A stretch of DNA of 43,487 bases from Methanomassiliicoccus sp. (GTDB lineage: Archaea; Thermoplasmatota; Thermoplasmata; Methanomassiliicoccales; Methanomassiliicoccaceae): assembly GCA_018262895.1 (NCBI GenBank), contig JADFDJ010000017.1:1-43487 (forward strand), written 5' to 3'. Positions 35,077 through 43,031 of the stretch are shown in pieces. The position numbers were made by a program, and so were the translations under genes. Below the pieces are notes generated by a model. It was not told where the DNA came from, made no database searches, and was given only the letters and a program-made list of their open reading frames with translations. How positions within the stretch are numbered: the first letter of the stretch is position 1; each line of letters opens with the position of its first letter.

Positions 35077-36246
35077 ATGGAGCGCAGCGTAGTAGGCATG
35101 GAAGCGAGCGAGCTGGCGAGGCAGCTGATGCTGACGTTCGCAGGCGACACCGGCCTCGACCCTCCACATGAAAGGCCGCGAAGGTACCTGTGGACCGACG
35201 CGTTCGCAGTGTGCAACTACCTGGGGGACCACCGTGCGTCCCAATCCCAAAGACCATTGGAGCTGGCGGAGAGGCTCATAGAGCAGGTCCACAGCACCCT
35301 TGGCCGCCACCGCGAGGACGACCGGCGGGAGGGATGGATCAGCGGCCTGCCCGAGGTCGAGGGGGCCGCGCATCCCACCGTCAGCGGCCTGCGCATCGGT
35401 AAGCGGCTGAACGAGCGTGCGCCGCACGAGCTTCCCGATCCCTACCTGGAGTGGGAGCAGGACGGGCAGTACTACCACTACCTAACCAAGTGGATGCACG
35501 CCCTCGTGCAGGCCGGGCGGATCATGGGCGAGGCAAGGTACGTCGACCAGGCCGTCGAGCTCGCGCGGGCCGCCCACGGCGCGTTCGTCTACGCCTCGCC
35601 GTTCGGGGGGCGCAGGATGTACTGGAAGATGAGCATCGACCTCTCCCGCCCTCTGGTCACGTCCATGGGGCAGCACGACCCGCTCGACGGATACCTCACG
35701 TACCTGGAGATCGAGGACGCGTCGCGGGCGCTCGGCCGGGGCGGGGCGCTCGACGAGCAGATCCGGGAGATGAGGGTCATCCTGGACGAGTCGTACTTTG
35801 CCACCGACGACCCCCTGGGCATCGGCGGCCTGCTGTCGGACACCTGCCGGGCGGCGCAGCTGCTGGAGAGAGGCGTGCTCGATGATGCCACGCTCTTCGA
35901 GGGCCTTGTGAGAGCATCGACCGTTAGCCTGGAAGCGTTCGCGCAGGGGCACATGCTCGATTACCCCGTGGAGGGCCGCCTGGCATTCAGGGAGCTGGGT
36001 CTGTCCATCGGGCTGCACGGCATAGACATGCTGCAGGCCAGCCTGGAGACCCTCGAGGGGGTCAACGGGCGGCTTGCCGGGTATATTGACACCATGGTCA
36101 AATACGAGCCCCTGGCCGGGCAGATCGAGTCGACATGGGCCAAGAAGGGGAACCGCGAGAGCTGCACCTGGACGGACCATAAGGACATAAACGCCGTGAT
36201 GCTAGCGACCTCCCTGGAGCCCAGCGGGTTCCTGGTGCTAGGCTGA
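35077..36246 (+). CDS. Unknown alpha-helical protein, possible six-hairpin fold
   Basis: I do not recognise the family of this 389-residue soluble protein. It is rich in helices with Trp/Tyr/His-rich patches: WTDAFAVCNYLGDHR near residue 40, YHYLTKWMHALVQAGR near 130, and CTWTDHKDINAVMLATSLE at the end. The spacing resembles (alpha/alpha)6-barrel enzymes such as six-hairpin glycosidases or epimerases. Base composition is clearly GC-richer than its neighbours, which suggests transfer, possibly from bacteria. It starts at ATG 35077, 68 bases after ilvD. Confidence 0.6.
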   Translation: MERSVVGMEASELARQLMLTFAGDTGLDPPHERPRRYLWTDAFAVCNYLGDHRASQSQRPLELAERLIEQVHSTLGRHREDDRREGWISGLPEVEGAAHPTVSGLRIGKRLNERAPHELPDPYLEWEQDGQYYHYLTKWMHALVQAGRIMGEARYVDQAVELARAAHGAFVYASPFGGRRMYWKMSIDLSRPLVTSMGQHDPLDGYLTYLEIEDASRALGRGGALDEQIREMRVILDESYFATDDPLGIGGLLSDTCRAAQLLERGVLDDATLFEGLVRASTVSLEAFAQGHMLDYPVEGRLAFRELGLSIGLHGIDMLQASLETLEGVNGRLAGYIDTMVKYEPLAGQIESTWAKKGNRESCTWTDHKDINAVMLATSLEPSGFLVLG

Positions 36247-36285
36247 TCCTCTGCACGTTACCCAGGAAGATGCTGGCGAGAACAA

Positions 36286-36294
36286 TCTTTAAAT
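36286..36294 (+). promoter_or_regulatory. TATA box of tRNA-Ala
   Basis: CTTTAAATC lies about 30 bases ahead of the tRNA 5' end, fitting transcription that starts near 36318. Confidence 0.5.
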
Positions 36295-36320
36295 CCATGC
36301 CGCCGTTACGAGTCTCCAAA

Positions 36321-36397
36321 GGGCCGATAGATCAGCTCGGAAGATCGCGTGATTTGCAATCACGAGGCCTCGGGTTCAAATCCCGATCGGTCCACCA
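36321..36397 (+). tRNA. tRNA-Ala (anticodon UGC), CCA encoded
   Basis: A complete cloverleaf is visible. The acceptor GGGCCGA/UCGGUCC includes the G3-U70 pair that marks alanine tRNAs. The anticodon stem CGUGA/UCACG carries loop UUUGCAA, and the T stem is CGGG/CCCG-like with UUCAAAU. The mature part ends at A 36394, and a genomic CCA follows. Confidence 0.93.
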
Positions 36398-36615
36398 CTT
36401 CTTCATCCATAGCTCGTTCTGAAATTGCGGCATCAAATACCGTTTCGGAATTCAAACTGATCTAGGAACAACACCCTTATGGGGTCATTCGATCACCATG
36501 CTACGGATTCGGCTGTCCATCAGAACCGACCGTGTCCCCAGCCTTCAGCCCACAGGAACATTTTTGTTGCGTGCCTGCCAATAGTTTGGCCACAGGCGGT
36601 GTTTTTTGGTGGGGG

Positions 36616-36996
36616 TTATCACGACCGAACCTCGATGAAACGAGTATAACTCGGGACGTCGTAGGTTGGATCAAGGTCTTATCGTATCTTAATCCGGTCA
36701 TCCAAAGGGGAGCCTCATCTTCCCTCGGCAGATCGGAAGATATGAAGGTGGTTAGGCCATCTATCGGCCAATTGAATTTCGAAGGAGAGGGTACCAACAA
36801 GGCCATCAAGGCCCTTGGCCTTTTCGACAATGCTTATGTGATCGGGACGCTGATCAGAAGGCTGTAGTCCGGAACCGACAACGAGGTCGGCAGGGCCATG
36901 TTTGATACTTTTGTATCAGATGGTCCGCCCGCCGTACAACCATCGATCAGCGCTCTGTATGATCAAAAGCGACCTGTACGTGAACGCCCAGGATGA
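36616..36996 (+). pseudogene. Decayed HEAT-repeat gene with in-frame TAG and TGA
   Basis: The plus-strand frame reads PNLDETSITRDVVGWIKVL, which aligns with the N-terminus of the intact HEAT protein at 38930 (QPNIKRLEERRNIKGLVKAL). HEAT-like units follow, ending with GLFDNAYVIGTLIRRL. A TAG comes at 36865-36867. The same frame continues with another HEAT unit (NEVGRAMFDTFVSDGPPAVQ) to a TGA at 36994. The likely start position (36616, behind GGTGGGGG) is TTA instead of a start codon. The C-terminal part survives as the next ORF in the same frame. Loss of the start codon and two nonsense codons argue for a pseudogene, although TAG could be pyrrolysine if the host uses it. Confidence 0.6.
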
Positions 36997-36999
36997 CTG

Positions 37000-37164
37000 A
37001 TGGAATACTATGGGAGCGGAAGAGCAAGCGATGCTGATAAGGAGATGATCCTGGCCGAGAGGGAAACGATTATCAACAATAACGTGGATGTTCATAACAG
37101 CGATCCTTCAGATCATGCATCATTCCATGAGGACAAAGGGATCGGACTCGACTTTCCTCTTTAG
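37000..37164 (+). CDS. 54-residue ORF with shared HEDKGIGLDFPL tail: candidate radical SAM substrate
   Basis: The ORF starts at ATG 37000, one codon after the TGA of the HEAT relic and in the same frame, and ends 11 bases before the radical SAM gene. Residues 17-35 (ILAERETIINNNVDVHN) resemble the segment before the tail of the intact HEAT protein (ALASRGRIIEPHIDHF). Residues 43-54, HEDKGIGLDFPL, repeat its last 12 residues except for one (K/S). Short length, place beside a SPASM maturase and a conserved C-terminal core are what a ribosomally made, modified peptide precursor shows. It may instead be only the remaining 3' end of the decayed gene. I lean to a functional tail because of the silent-site pattern. 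Confidence 0.55.
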   Translation: MEYYGSGRASDADKEMILAERETIINNNVDVHNSDPSDHASFHEDKGIGLDFPL

Positions 37165-37175
37165 ATGGTGAAACA

Positions 37176-38780
37176 ATGCCTCGAAATGGCGCTGATAGGC
37201 AGGAACATCTTATGATCGTTCCTTCTTCTGCTTGTCCCGCCAGCTGCAGGTATTGTTTTGGCCCACACGATGGGTGCGGGGTCATGTCCATCGATGTTGT
37301 GAAAGACATCATCGATTGGCAGCGAGACCGTCCCGGAAGGCTAGAGGTGTCCTTTCATGGGGGTGAGCCGCTCACGGCTGGTGTAGATTTCTTTCAAGAA
37401 GCCATACCTCTGCTGGAGAAAGGGCTGTCCCATCGAGATGTGAAGTTCTCGATCCAGAGCAACTTGTGGCTCCTGACGGAGGAGCTGTGTCATACCTTTC
37501 GGGATCACCACGTCTCGATCGGCACGAGCTTGGACGGCCCGGAGAACATCACCGATGCCCAGCGGGGCATCGGCTACTTCCGACGGACCATGAAAGGGAT
37601 CGAGATGGCAAGGAGGAACGGTCTCGACGTGGGATGCATTTGCACCTTCACCCCCCGGTCCTTACCGCTCTTGGACGAGGTGTTCCGATTCTTCATGGAG
37701 CAGGGGTTGAGTTACACCATCCATGCGTGTATGCCCTCGCTCCAATACTCAAGCGCGGAATCGTGGTCTCTCTCAGCGGATGAACACTACCAACTATTGA
37801 CACGCGCCTTAGATCTTTACTTGAAGAATCTAGACAGCATCGTGATCGGTACTTTCGACTCCATGTGCAGGAGCGTATCTACCCGTCAGGGCAGCATATG
37901 CACCTTCACCGACTGCCTTGGCCATCATCTCGCGGTGGGCCCTGGCGGCGGCATCTTCCCTTGTCAGCGTTTCGTCGGGCTTGCCGAATATTCGATGGGG
38001 AACGTCCGGACCCACATCTACGATGCGATCCATTCCTCACCAGTCTGGCGGTCGTTCCAGGGGAGGCAGGAGAGGATGAAGGACGAATGCGGCGATTGCC
38101 CTTACATCGAGATATGCCACGGAGGCTGCCCTTATAATGCCCTGGCCTCGAACGGTGGGACGTTCGAGCGGTCGTCGAAGGACCCGCATTGCTCAGCCTA
38201 TCGGAGGATGTTCCAGCACATATCCGAGAGAGCGCTAGAGGAAGTGTTCTCCTCCGAGAACATGGAGGAAGTTATCACCCGACCCGACCATCGTAATGAT
38301 CTGCTACGCCGGGGGAAACTGATCTCCATCATGCGCGATGGCCCTCACCCCTACTACGCCGCCAGGCATGCAAGGCTCATACTGGCATCGGTCGCTCTAG
38401 CCTCCGGCGACCCTCCGCACATCGCCACTGAAAAGCTACGGAGGATAGGCGTTCTGCCCCAGGGTCGAGGCAGCGAGGAGGCGGTGATCGAATCAGATCG
38501 GCTCAAGGACCTGGGGAAGCATACCGTGAACACCAATCGGCAGTGCCGTAAGTGCGAACTGAGGTTCCTTTGCGGTGGAGCGTGCAGGGCCTGGTCACAG
38601 CGATCAACGGATGTTCTAGAGGATCTGGACCAGCCCCCCGGGGACTGCACAACTTTGCACCATAGAGCAAGGTCACTGTTCCTCAGCGCCCTCGAGCGTT
38701 TGAACGTGACGGAACACGAATGGGGATCAGCGGGGCTGCCCGTTCCCAAGCCCTCGCGTCCTCCTTCATCCGAAAGCTGA
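37176..38780 (+). CDS. Radical SAM protein with two SPASM-like Cys clusters, putative peptide maturase
   Basis: This 534-residue protein starts at ATG 37176 behind GGTGA. The core has CPASCRYC (C20, C24, C27) and HGGEPL (61-66). A SPASM domain follows with C242, C247, C263 and the CxxCx5CxxxC at C305, C308, C314 and C318, then C339. A second set, CRKCELRFLCGGAC (C457, C460, C466, C470) with C491, lies near the C-terminus after a helical linker. SPASM radical SAM enzymes modify ribosomal peptides or mature sulfatases. No sulfatase is encoded here. The neighbours on both sides end in the same tail, so these are the likely substrates. The reaction (cyclophane, thioether, epimerisation) cannot be told. 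Confidence 0.88.
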   Translation: MPRNGADRQEHLMIVPSSACPASCRYCFGPHDGCGVMSIDVVKDIIDWQRDRPGRLEVSFHGGEPLTAGVDFFQEAIPLLEKGLSHRDVKFSIQSNLWLLTEELCHTFRDHHVSIGTSLDGPENITDAQRGIGYFRRTMKGIEMARRNGLDVGCICTFTPRSLPLLDEVFRFFMEQGLSYTIHACMPSLQYSSAESWSLSADEHYQLLTRALDLYLKNLDSIVIGTFDSMCRSVSTRQGSICTFTDCLGHHLAVGPGGGIFPCQRFVGLAEYSMGNVRTHIYDAIHSSPVWRSFQGRQERMKDECGDCPYIEICHGGCPYNALASNGGTFERSSKDPHCSAYRRMFQHISERALEEVFSSENMEEVITRPDHRNDLLRRGKLISIMRDGPHPYYAARHARLILASVALASGDPPHIATEKLRRIGVLPQGRGSEEAVIESDRLKDLGKHTVNTNRQCRKCELRFLCGGACRAWSQRSTDVLEDLDQPPGDCTTLHHRARSLFLSALERLNVTEHEWGSAGLPVPKPSRPPSSES

Positions 38781-38929
38781 ACAATGTCCAGCTCAACCAC
38801 GCGATCATCCTGAAGTCTCCGGTATCAGAACCTCGGAATACGCTCATATACCGCGAAAAACGATGTCGTTTCTGGCAACCACATTCATTGTTCAATGGTT
38901 TGTAGTCGAATCAAGCGAGGCGGGCGCAC

Positions 38930-40234
38930 GTGGACCTATTACAACCAAACATCAAGAGGCTGGAGGAGAGGAGGAACATCAAAGGCCTGGTCAAGGCGCT
39001 TGATTTTAAGTGGCATCGGGTAAGGGTGGAAGCAGTGGAAGCCCTCTATCGTCTGAGAGATGAGTGCAGTCTCGAAGTTTGGGCGAACGCCCTTGGCAAC
39101 GATAGCGACGAGGTCCAAAGATGCGCGATCACCGCGCTCAGCGAAATGGGCGATGCTCGAGCACTAGAGCTGTTGATGGAAACCTTAAGAAAGGGCAGAA
39201 ATGGCGTGGATGCCGGTCGGGCGATCGGCATGATGGGCGACCGCAGAGCCATAGAGCCGCTGGTCGAAGAGCTGAGCAACGAGGTTCAGTATGTTCGCTG
39301 GGGAGCTGCCATTGCTCTTGAGAAGCTGGGGTGGTATCCAGAAGAGCGTAATAAGACCAGTGCAAACTATTGGATCGCGCTCGATCGGTGGGATGAATGT
39401 GTCCATTTGGGCGAGATAGCGGTCGAGCCGCTTATCGAACGATTCAAGGAAAAGAGGCATATTGGGGACATAGATGGTCAGATCGCCATCGCTTTAGCGC
39501 TCGGGAGGATAGGAGATCCTCGAGCGGTCGAACCGCTTGTATCTTGTTTGAAGGATCTGGAACATCATATGGGCTCTTGTCGTATCTCAGAGCGAGGGCG
39601 ATATGAAGAGCTAAGGCAGCAGTTACGTAATGCTCTCGCGATGATTAACTACGATGAGGGGAGCATGAGAAGCTTGTTGCTTCTCCTGAAGAGCCCGGTT
39701 CCATCTCTCCGAGGCGATGCCATTCACATCCTAGGAAAAGTGAAATGGGACCCGCACAACTGGAACAACGAGAACGTCGAGTACTCCTTCTTGTACTGGC
39801 TATATCAATCCAATTTTTCTGAGATTTCCGCGATCGGTAGGCCATCAATAGAACTGTTGATCGATGTACTGAACAGAACGAAACCAGCCTACCTGGAGCG
39901 AGATGAATATAACAGAGTGGCTATTATCATCCAGACCCTCCACGCTCTCTTGGACGAGCATGATGCATGGAGGCATTGCGATCGTTTACAGACCTCTGCT
40001 CTTGAAAGGATCGTCAGTGAATTGAGCGGTCCAACAATGAAAGATCGGAGGACCATAGCTTCCTTTCTCATCGGCTTGTATAACAATGGGATCGGTCCGG
40101 TAGGCGATCGTCTTAGGAGCGTAGCTCTTGCCTCGAGGGGAAGGATCATCGAACCCCATATCGATCATTTCGACGTGAACGGCTCTTGTGCTCACCATGA
40201 GGATTCGGGGATAGGCCTTGATTTCCCTCTCTGA
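38930..40234 (+). CDS. HEAT-repeat protein with HEDSGIGLDFPL C-terminal tail
   Basis: The 434-residue protein is made of HEAT-like helical repeats, for example DRRAIEPLVEEL and DPRAVEPLVSCL. Two inserted modules have the LGWYPE...W..CV.LG..AVEPLI form found in other HEAT proteins. The last 13 residues, HHEDSGIGLDFPL (422-434), share all but one position of HEDxGIGLDFPL with the 54-residue ORF upstream of the radical SAM gene. The start is GTG 38930; a TATA-like CTCATATACC lies about 85 bases upstream. HEAT proteins act as scaffolds, so the tail may be a modified tether or a leader-core fusion. The gene is more AT-rich than the translation genes. Confidence 0.8.
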   Translation: MDLLQPNIKRLEERRNIKGLVKALDFKWHRVRVEAVEALYRLRDECSLEVWANALGNDSDEVQRCAITALSEMGDARALELLMETLRKGRNGVDAGRAIGMMGDRRAIEPLVEELSNEVQYVRWGAAIALEKLGWYPEERNKTSANYWIALDRWDECVHLGEIAVEPLIERFKEKRHIGDIDGQIAIALALGRIGDPRAVEPLVSCLKDLEHHMGSCRISERGRYEELRQQLRNALAMINYDEGSMRSLLLLLKSPVPSLRGDAIHILGKVKWDPHNWNNENVEYSFLYWLYQSNFSEISAIGRPSIELLIDVLNRTKPAYLERDEYNRVAIIIQTLHALLDEHDAWRHCDRLQTSALERIVSELSGPTMKDRRTIASFLIGLYNNGIGPVGDRLRSVALASRGRIIEPHIDHFDVNGSCAHHEDSGIGLDFPL

Positions 40235-40474
40235 ATTTGATTTCTTCTGCCGGTTAGCCTAGCCCTGCAAGGAAAAAAGAATTGTACCATCCGATTGACG
40301 GGTTAAGGATGTATCACGTCTTTATGCTCGAGGAACCCTCAATATAAGATGGTCTGATTGGCATACGCACAATCTTGGAGCATTTCGTGTCAAAGTTCTG
40401 ACAGGAAAGTTGGTCATCTTGGATGAGGGAGAAAGACCTGGTGGATCATCCATGGTGAAAGGAGGGGTTGTGGT
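40235..40474. other. Gap before DUF4126 gene
   Basis: 240 bases hold no gene. A TATA-like CTCAATATAAG near 40336-40346 would leave a leader of about 100 bases before ATG 40475, with a GGAGGGG site at 40461-40467. Confidence 0.35.
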
Positions 40475-41060
40475 ATGGAATTGGATATGTCCGCGATGCT
40501 GAGCATCTTCCTCGGCATAGCGCTCGGCGTCAGCCTTAGCGCGGCGGCAGGCTTCCGCGTCTTCGTACCGTTCCTCATAATGAGCGTGGCCGCGCTCCGG
40601 CCACCTGAGCCTTGGCGAGAGCTGGTCCTGGATCGGCACCTATCCGGCCTTGCTGGTCTTCGCTATCGCGAGTGTCGTGGAGATATTGGCCTACTATGTC
40701 CCTTTGCTCGATAATGTGCTGGATACCATCACCACGCCAGCGGCCGTGATCGCCGGCGTCCTGCTCACCGCGGCATCAATAACCGAGCTATCGCCGTTGC
40801 TGACCTGGACCCTCGCCATCATCGCGGGAGGAGGTACCGCCGCACTGGTCCAGACCGGCACGGTGATCGTTCGTGGGATCTCGACCACTACCACCCTGGG
40901 GCTGGGCAATTTCATCGTGTCCACAGGGGAGCTTGTCGGATCGGTGGTAGCATCTGTCCTGGCGCTGGTGCTGCCGTTGTTGGCCCTCATCCTTGTTATT
41001 CTGTTTTTGATCTGGATGATGCGCCTGATCCTCCGGGTCGATCGTCGGCTCCCCTTATGA
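40475..41060 (+). pseudogene. DUF4126 membrane protein gene with a 2-base frameshift
   Basis: The N-terminal part (LGVSLSAAAGFRVFVPFLIMSVAAL) and the C-terminal part (WIGTYPALLVFAIASVVEIL...) are both typical DUF4126 but lie in different frames. The switch maps to GCGCTCC at 40592-40598. Inserting two bases (CTCTCC) would join the frames with SGHLSLGESWSWIGTYP, which fits the family. The whole would have about five membrane segments. The break may be a sequencing error, a recent mutation or a slippage site. The rest of the protein shows no further damage, which suggests a fresh event. The family's function is unknown. Confidence 0.78.
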
Positions 41061-41159
41061 TAAAAGGATCATGGGTAAAGGTCGATCCACAAAGATGATG
41101 ACCAAAGCTAATTCGACAATTTGTCAACGTGGTTACTGGACTCTTTGATGAACGCCCTC

Positions 41160-41648
41160 CTAGATCGAACCGAGTATGGCAGTGGCGAACTCGTCCACCT
41201 TGATCTCCCAGCCTTCCCTCAGCGTCCCCTTCATGACATCGCCGGTGACCGGGAACACCTTATCTGCGACCTTGATCAGCCCTTTCTCCTTCAATAGCTG
41301 GTCCAGTTCAGGGATGGTCTTCCTCTCGCGATCGAGCTCCTCTTGTGTCGGCAACCTTCCCGTCTTCTTATCAGGAGCACCGTCCGTGTGGGTGGCGAAG
41401 ACGGCATACCTGGACCCCAGCGGCAGGGAGGCCTTCTTGACGAATTTCTTCATGCTGCCTATAGGCCCCCCGAAACGCGTGTGAGAGCCGATGATGAAAA
41501 GATCAGCAGGCTGCACCTCCTTCGGCTTAACCCCATCTATATGGCGCACTGCCACCTGATGCCCCTCGGCCTCCAGGACGCGCTTCAGCTCCTCGGAGAC
41601 CCTTTTCCCGTTCCCGAACTTCGATGCATGAAAAAGCTCGATCCTCAA
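41160..41648 (-). CDS. Flavodoxin-family protein
   Basis: The 162-residue protein starts with the flavodoxin-like strand and loop MRIELFHASKFGNGKRVSEEL. It continues with ADLFIIGSHTRFGGPIGSMKKFV, where GSHTRFG resembles the second FMN loop. It probably binds FMN and acts in electron transfer. The strict first phosphate loop (T/S-x-T-G-x-T) is replaced by HASKFGNGK, so it is a divergent member. It is monocistronic. Confidence 0.75.
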   Translation of the reverse strand: MRIELFHASKFGNGKRVSEELKRVLEAEGHQVAVRHIDGVKPKEVQPADLFIIGSHTRFGGPIGSMKKFVKKASLPLGSRYAVFATHTDGAPDKKTGRLPTQEELDRERKTIPELDQLLKEKGLIKVADKVFPVTGDVMKGTLREGWEIKVDEFATAILGSI

Positions 41649-41818
41649 TCGATCACCAAGGATTAGTTAGTGTCAGGGATATGTCTTAATCGTATCCTCT
41701 TCAACAGGTCCCGCGAGAACGATGGCCCTGATCGAGAGACAGGTATCTGATGTGCAATATTACTGGACGGTCCACGCCGCTGAAAGGTCATGATCAAAAT
41801 TGTTTCCCCACCGAACAA

Positions 41819-41829
41819 CTATATTAATA
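41819..41829 (+). promoter_or_regulatory. TATA box of DUF4097-like gene
   Basis: CTATATTAATA lies about 28 bases before the GTG at 41855. This predicts a leaderless mRNA. Confidence 0.5.
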
Positions 41830-41854
41830 CTTCGAAGGTCACATTTTTACTATC

Positions 41855-42805
41855 GTGCATCGCCTACGTCGAAACGATCTCGCCGTCATAGGGATATTCG
41901 CATCCGTGCTCATCCTCGTGTTCCTACTGATCCTGGCAGCAGTACTGTTCATCATACCGTTCCGGTCTACGGACACGGATGAGGCCCGGACAGCCACCCT
42001 GCCCTCGGGCGTGAGCGCGTTGGACCTGAACCTCAAGGTCGATGCGGGGGACGTCACCATACGTTTCGTGGACAACTCCTCTGTGGCAGCGTCCATCCAC
42101 GTCCAGGGCGTCCAGAGGTCAGGACTTCTGTGGACCCCTAAGCCTGTGAACATATCCTGGGAGGAGAGCGTCGCCGGAGATGCCCTGACTATCAACGCCT
42201 CGGTGCATCTGGACCCTCAGGTGGGGTTCTTAGACACCAACGATATGAGGTGCCAGCTTGACATCTCCCAGCAGCTGATGACCTCGCTTGATGTGGACAA
42301 CAGCTTCGGAGGTATTGACATTGCCACTGTCAGCGGGGTCAACCTCACCCAGCTTGATGTGAAGACCTCACTGGGTAAGGCCGAGCTGACCATGGTCGCC
42401 GATACCGTCCTGAGCGGACCGCTGAGCCTGGAGACGTCCCTGGGAAGCCTCGAACTGACATGGAACGACGTCATGACCACGGGGTCTACCAACGTGTCGT
42501 TGAAGACCTCTGCCGGTACAGTCAACGCGAATATCACCCAGCACCGCTCGTTGGATGGGAACCTCTCTATGAACATCAACACCTCGCTGGGGAGCGTGGA
42601 CCTTGCCCTGGACGTGAGCGGCGACAACTCAGCCAGGATAATGTCCACAGTGAGCCTGGGAGAGGTCAAGGTGCAGCAGCAGAGCGGCTTTGATGGTAAC
42701 GGCAGCGACCTGAGGTCCTCGAACTATCCTCAACTGTCGAACATCGAGGTGAGCTGCACCGCTGGCGCGGGGAGCGTGGAGATCGAGGCCAAGTATGCCG
42801 CCTAG
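41855..42805 (+). CDS. Membrane-anchored beta-repeat protein, DUF4097-like
   Basis: This 316-residue protein has one N-terminal membrane helix (LAVIGIFASVLILVFLLIL) followed by an outside beta-helix-like domain. The domain has repeated TSLGKAELT, TSLGSLELT, TSAGTVNAN, TSLGSVDLA and VSLGEVKV units, typical of DUF4097/adhesin-like repeats. Many NxT/S sites suggest glycosylation. GTG 41855 fits the TATA position. Function is unknown; a cell-surface role is likely. Confidence 0.75.
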   Translation: MHRLRRNDLAVIGIFASVLILVFLLILAAVLFIIPFRSTDTDEARTATLPSGVSALDLNLKVDAGDVTIRFVDNSSVAASIHVQGVQRSGLLWTPKPVNISWEESVAGDALTINASVHLDPQVGFLDTNDMRCQLDISQQLMTSLDVDNSFGGIDIATVSGVNLTQLDVKTSLGKAELTMVADTVLSGPLSLETSLGSLELTWNDVMTTGSTNVSLKTSAGTVNANITQHRSLDGNLSMNINTSLGSVDLALDVSGDNSARIMSTVSLGEVKVQQQSGFDGNGSDLRSSNYPQLSNIEVSCTAGAGSVEIEAKYAA

Positions 42806-42942
42806 ATAGCAGAGGCAACGTTCGCCACATCCGAGCCTCATATTTCCCTGGTGCTGAGCATCGTCACCAATAAAAGGAGTGAATGTCGCCTGAAATTGCT
42901 CAGCGCTTGATAATGGGACGAGAGGCACGATGAGAGAAAGGC

Positions 42943-43031
42943 CGCCTTTTTTGTTAAAAAAAATGATGGCGTGTTAAAAGAGGTTCTCCGCTCATTTGGG
43001 CGTTTGGACAACAACCAAAGGCGGGAGAACC
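42943..43031 (+). ncRNA. Structured 5' region of IS110 element, candidate bridge RNA part
   Basis: Three nested or serial stems lie directly before the IS110 transposase. The first is CGCC-T6 paired to A6...GGCG (42945-42971). The second is GGTTCTCCGC (42982-42991) paired with GCGGGAGAACC (43021-43031), one bulge, which closes over the ribosome binding site. The third, inside it, is TTTGG (43003-43007) paired with CCAAA (43015-43019). IS110-family elements make a bridge RNA from their non-coding end. The exact ends and guide loops are not determined here. Confidence 0.4.

Noticed and set aside
36532-36867. A real 111-residue gene from GTG 36532
   Set aside because: The first 28 codons look random. 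The later part is HEAT-like and continues past the TAG, so it is treated as part of a decayed HEAT gene.
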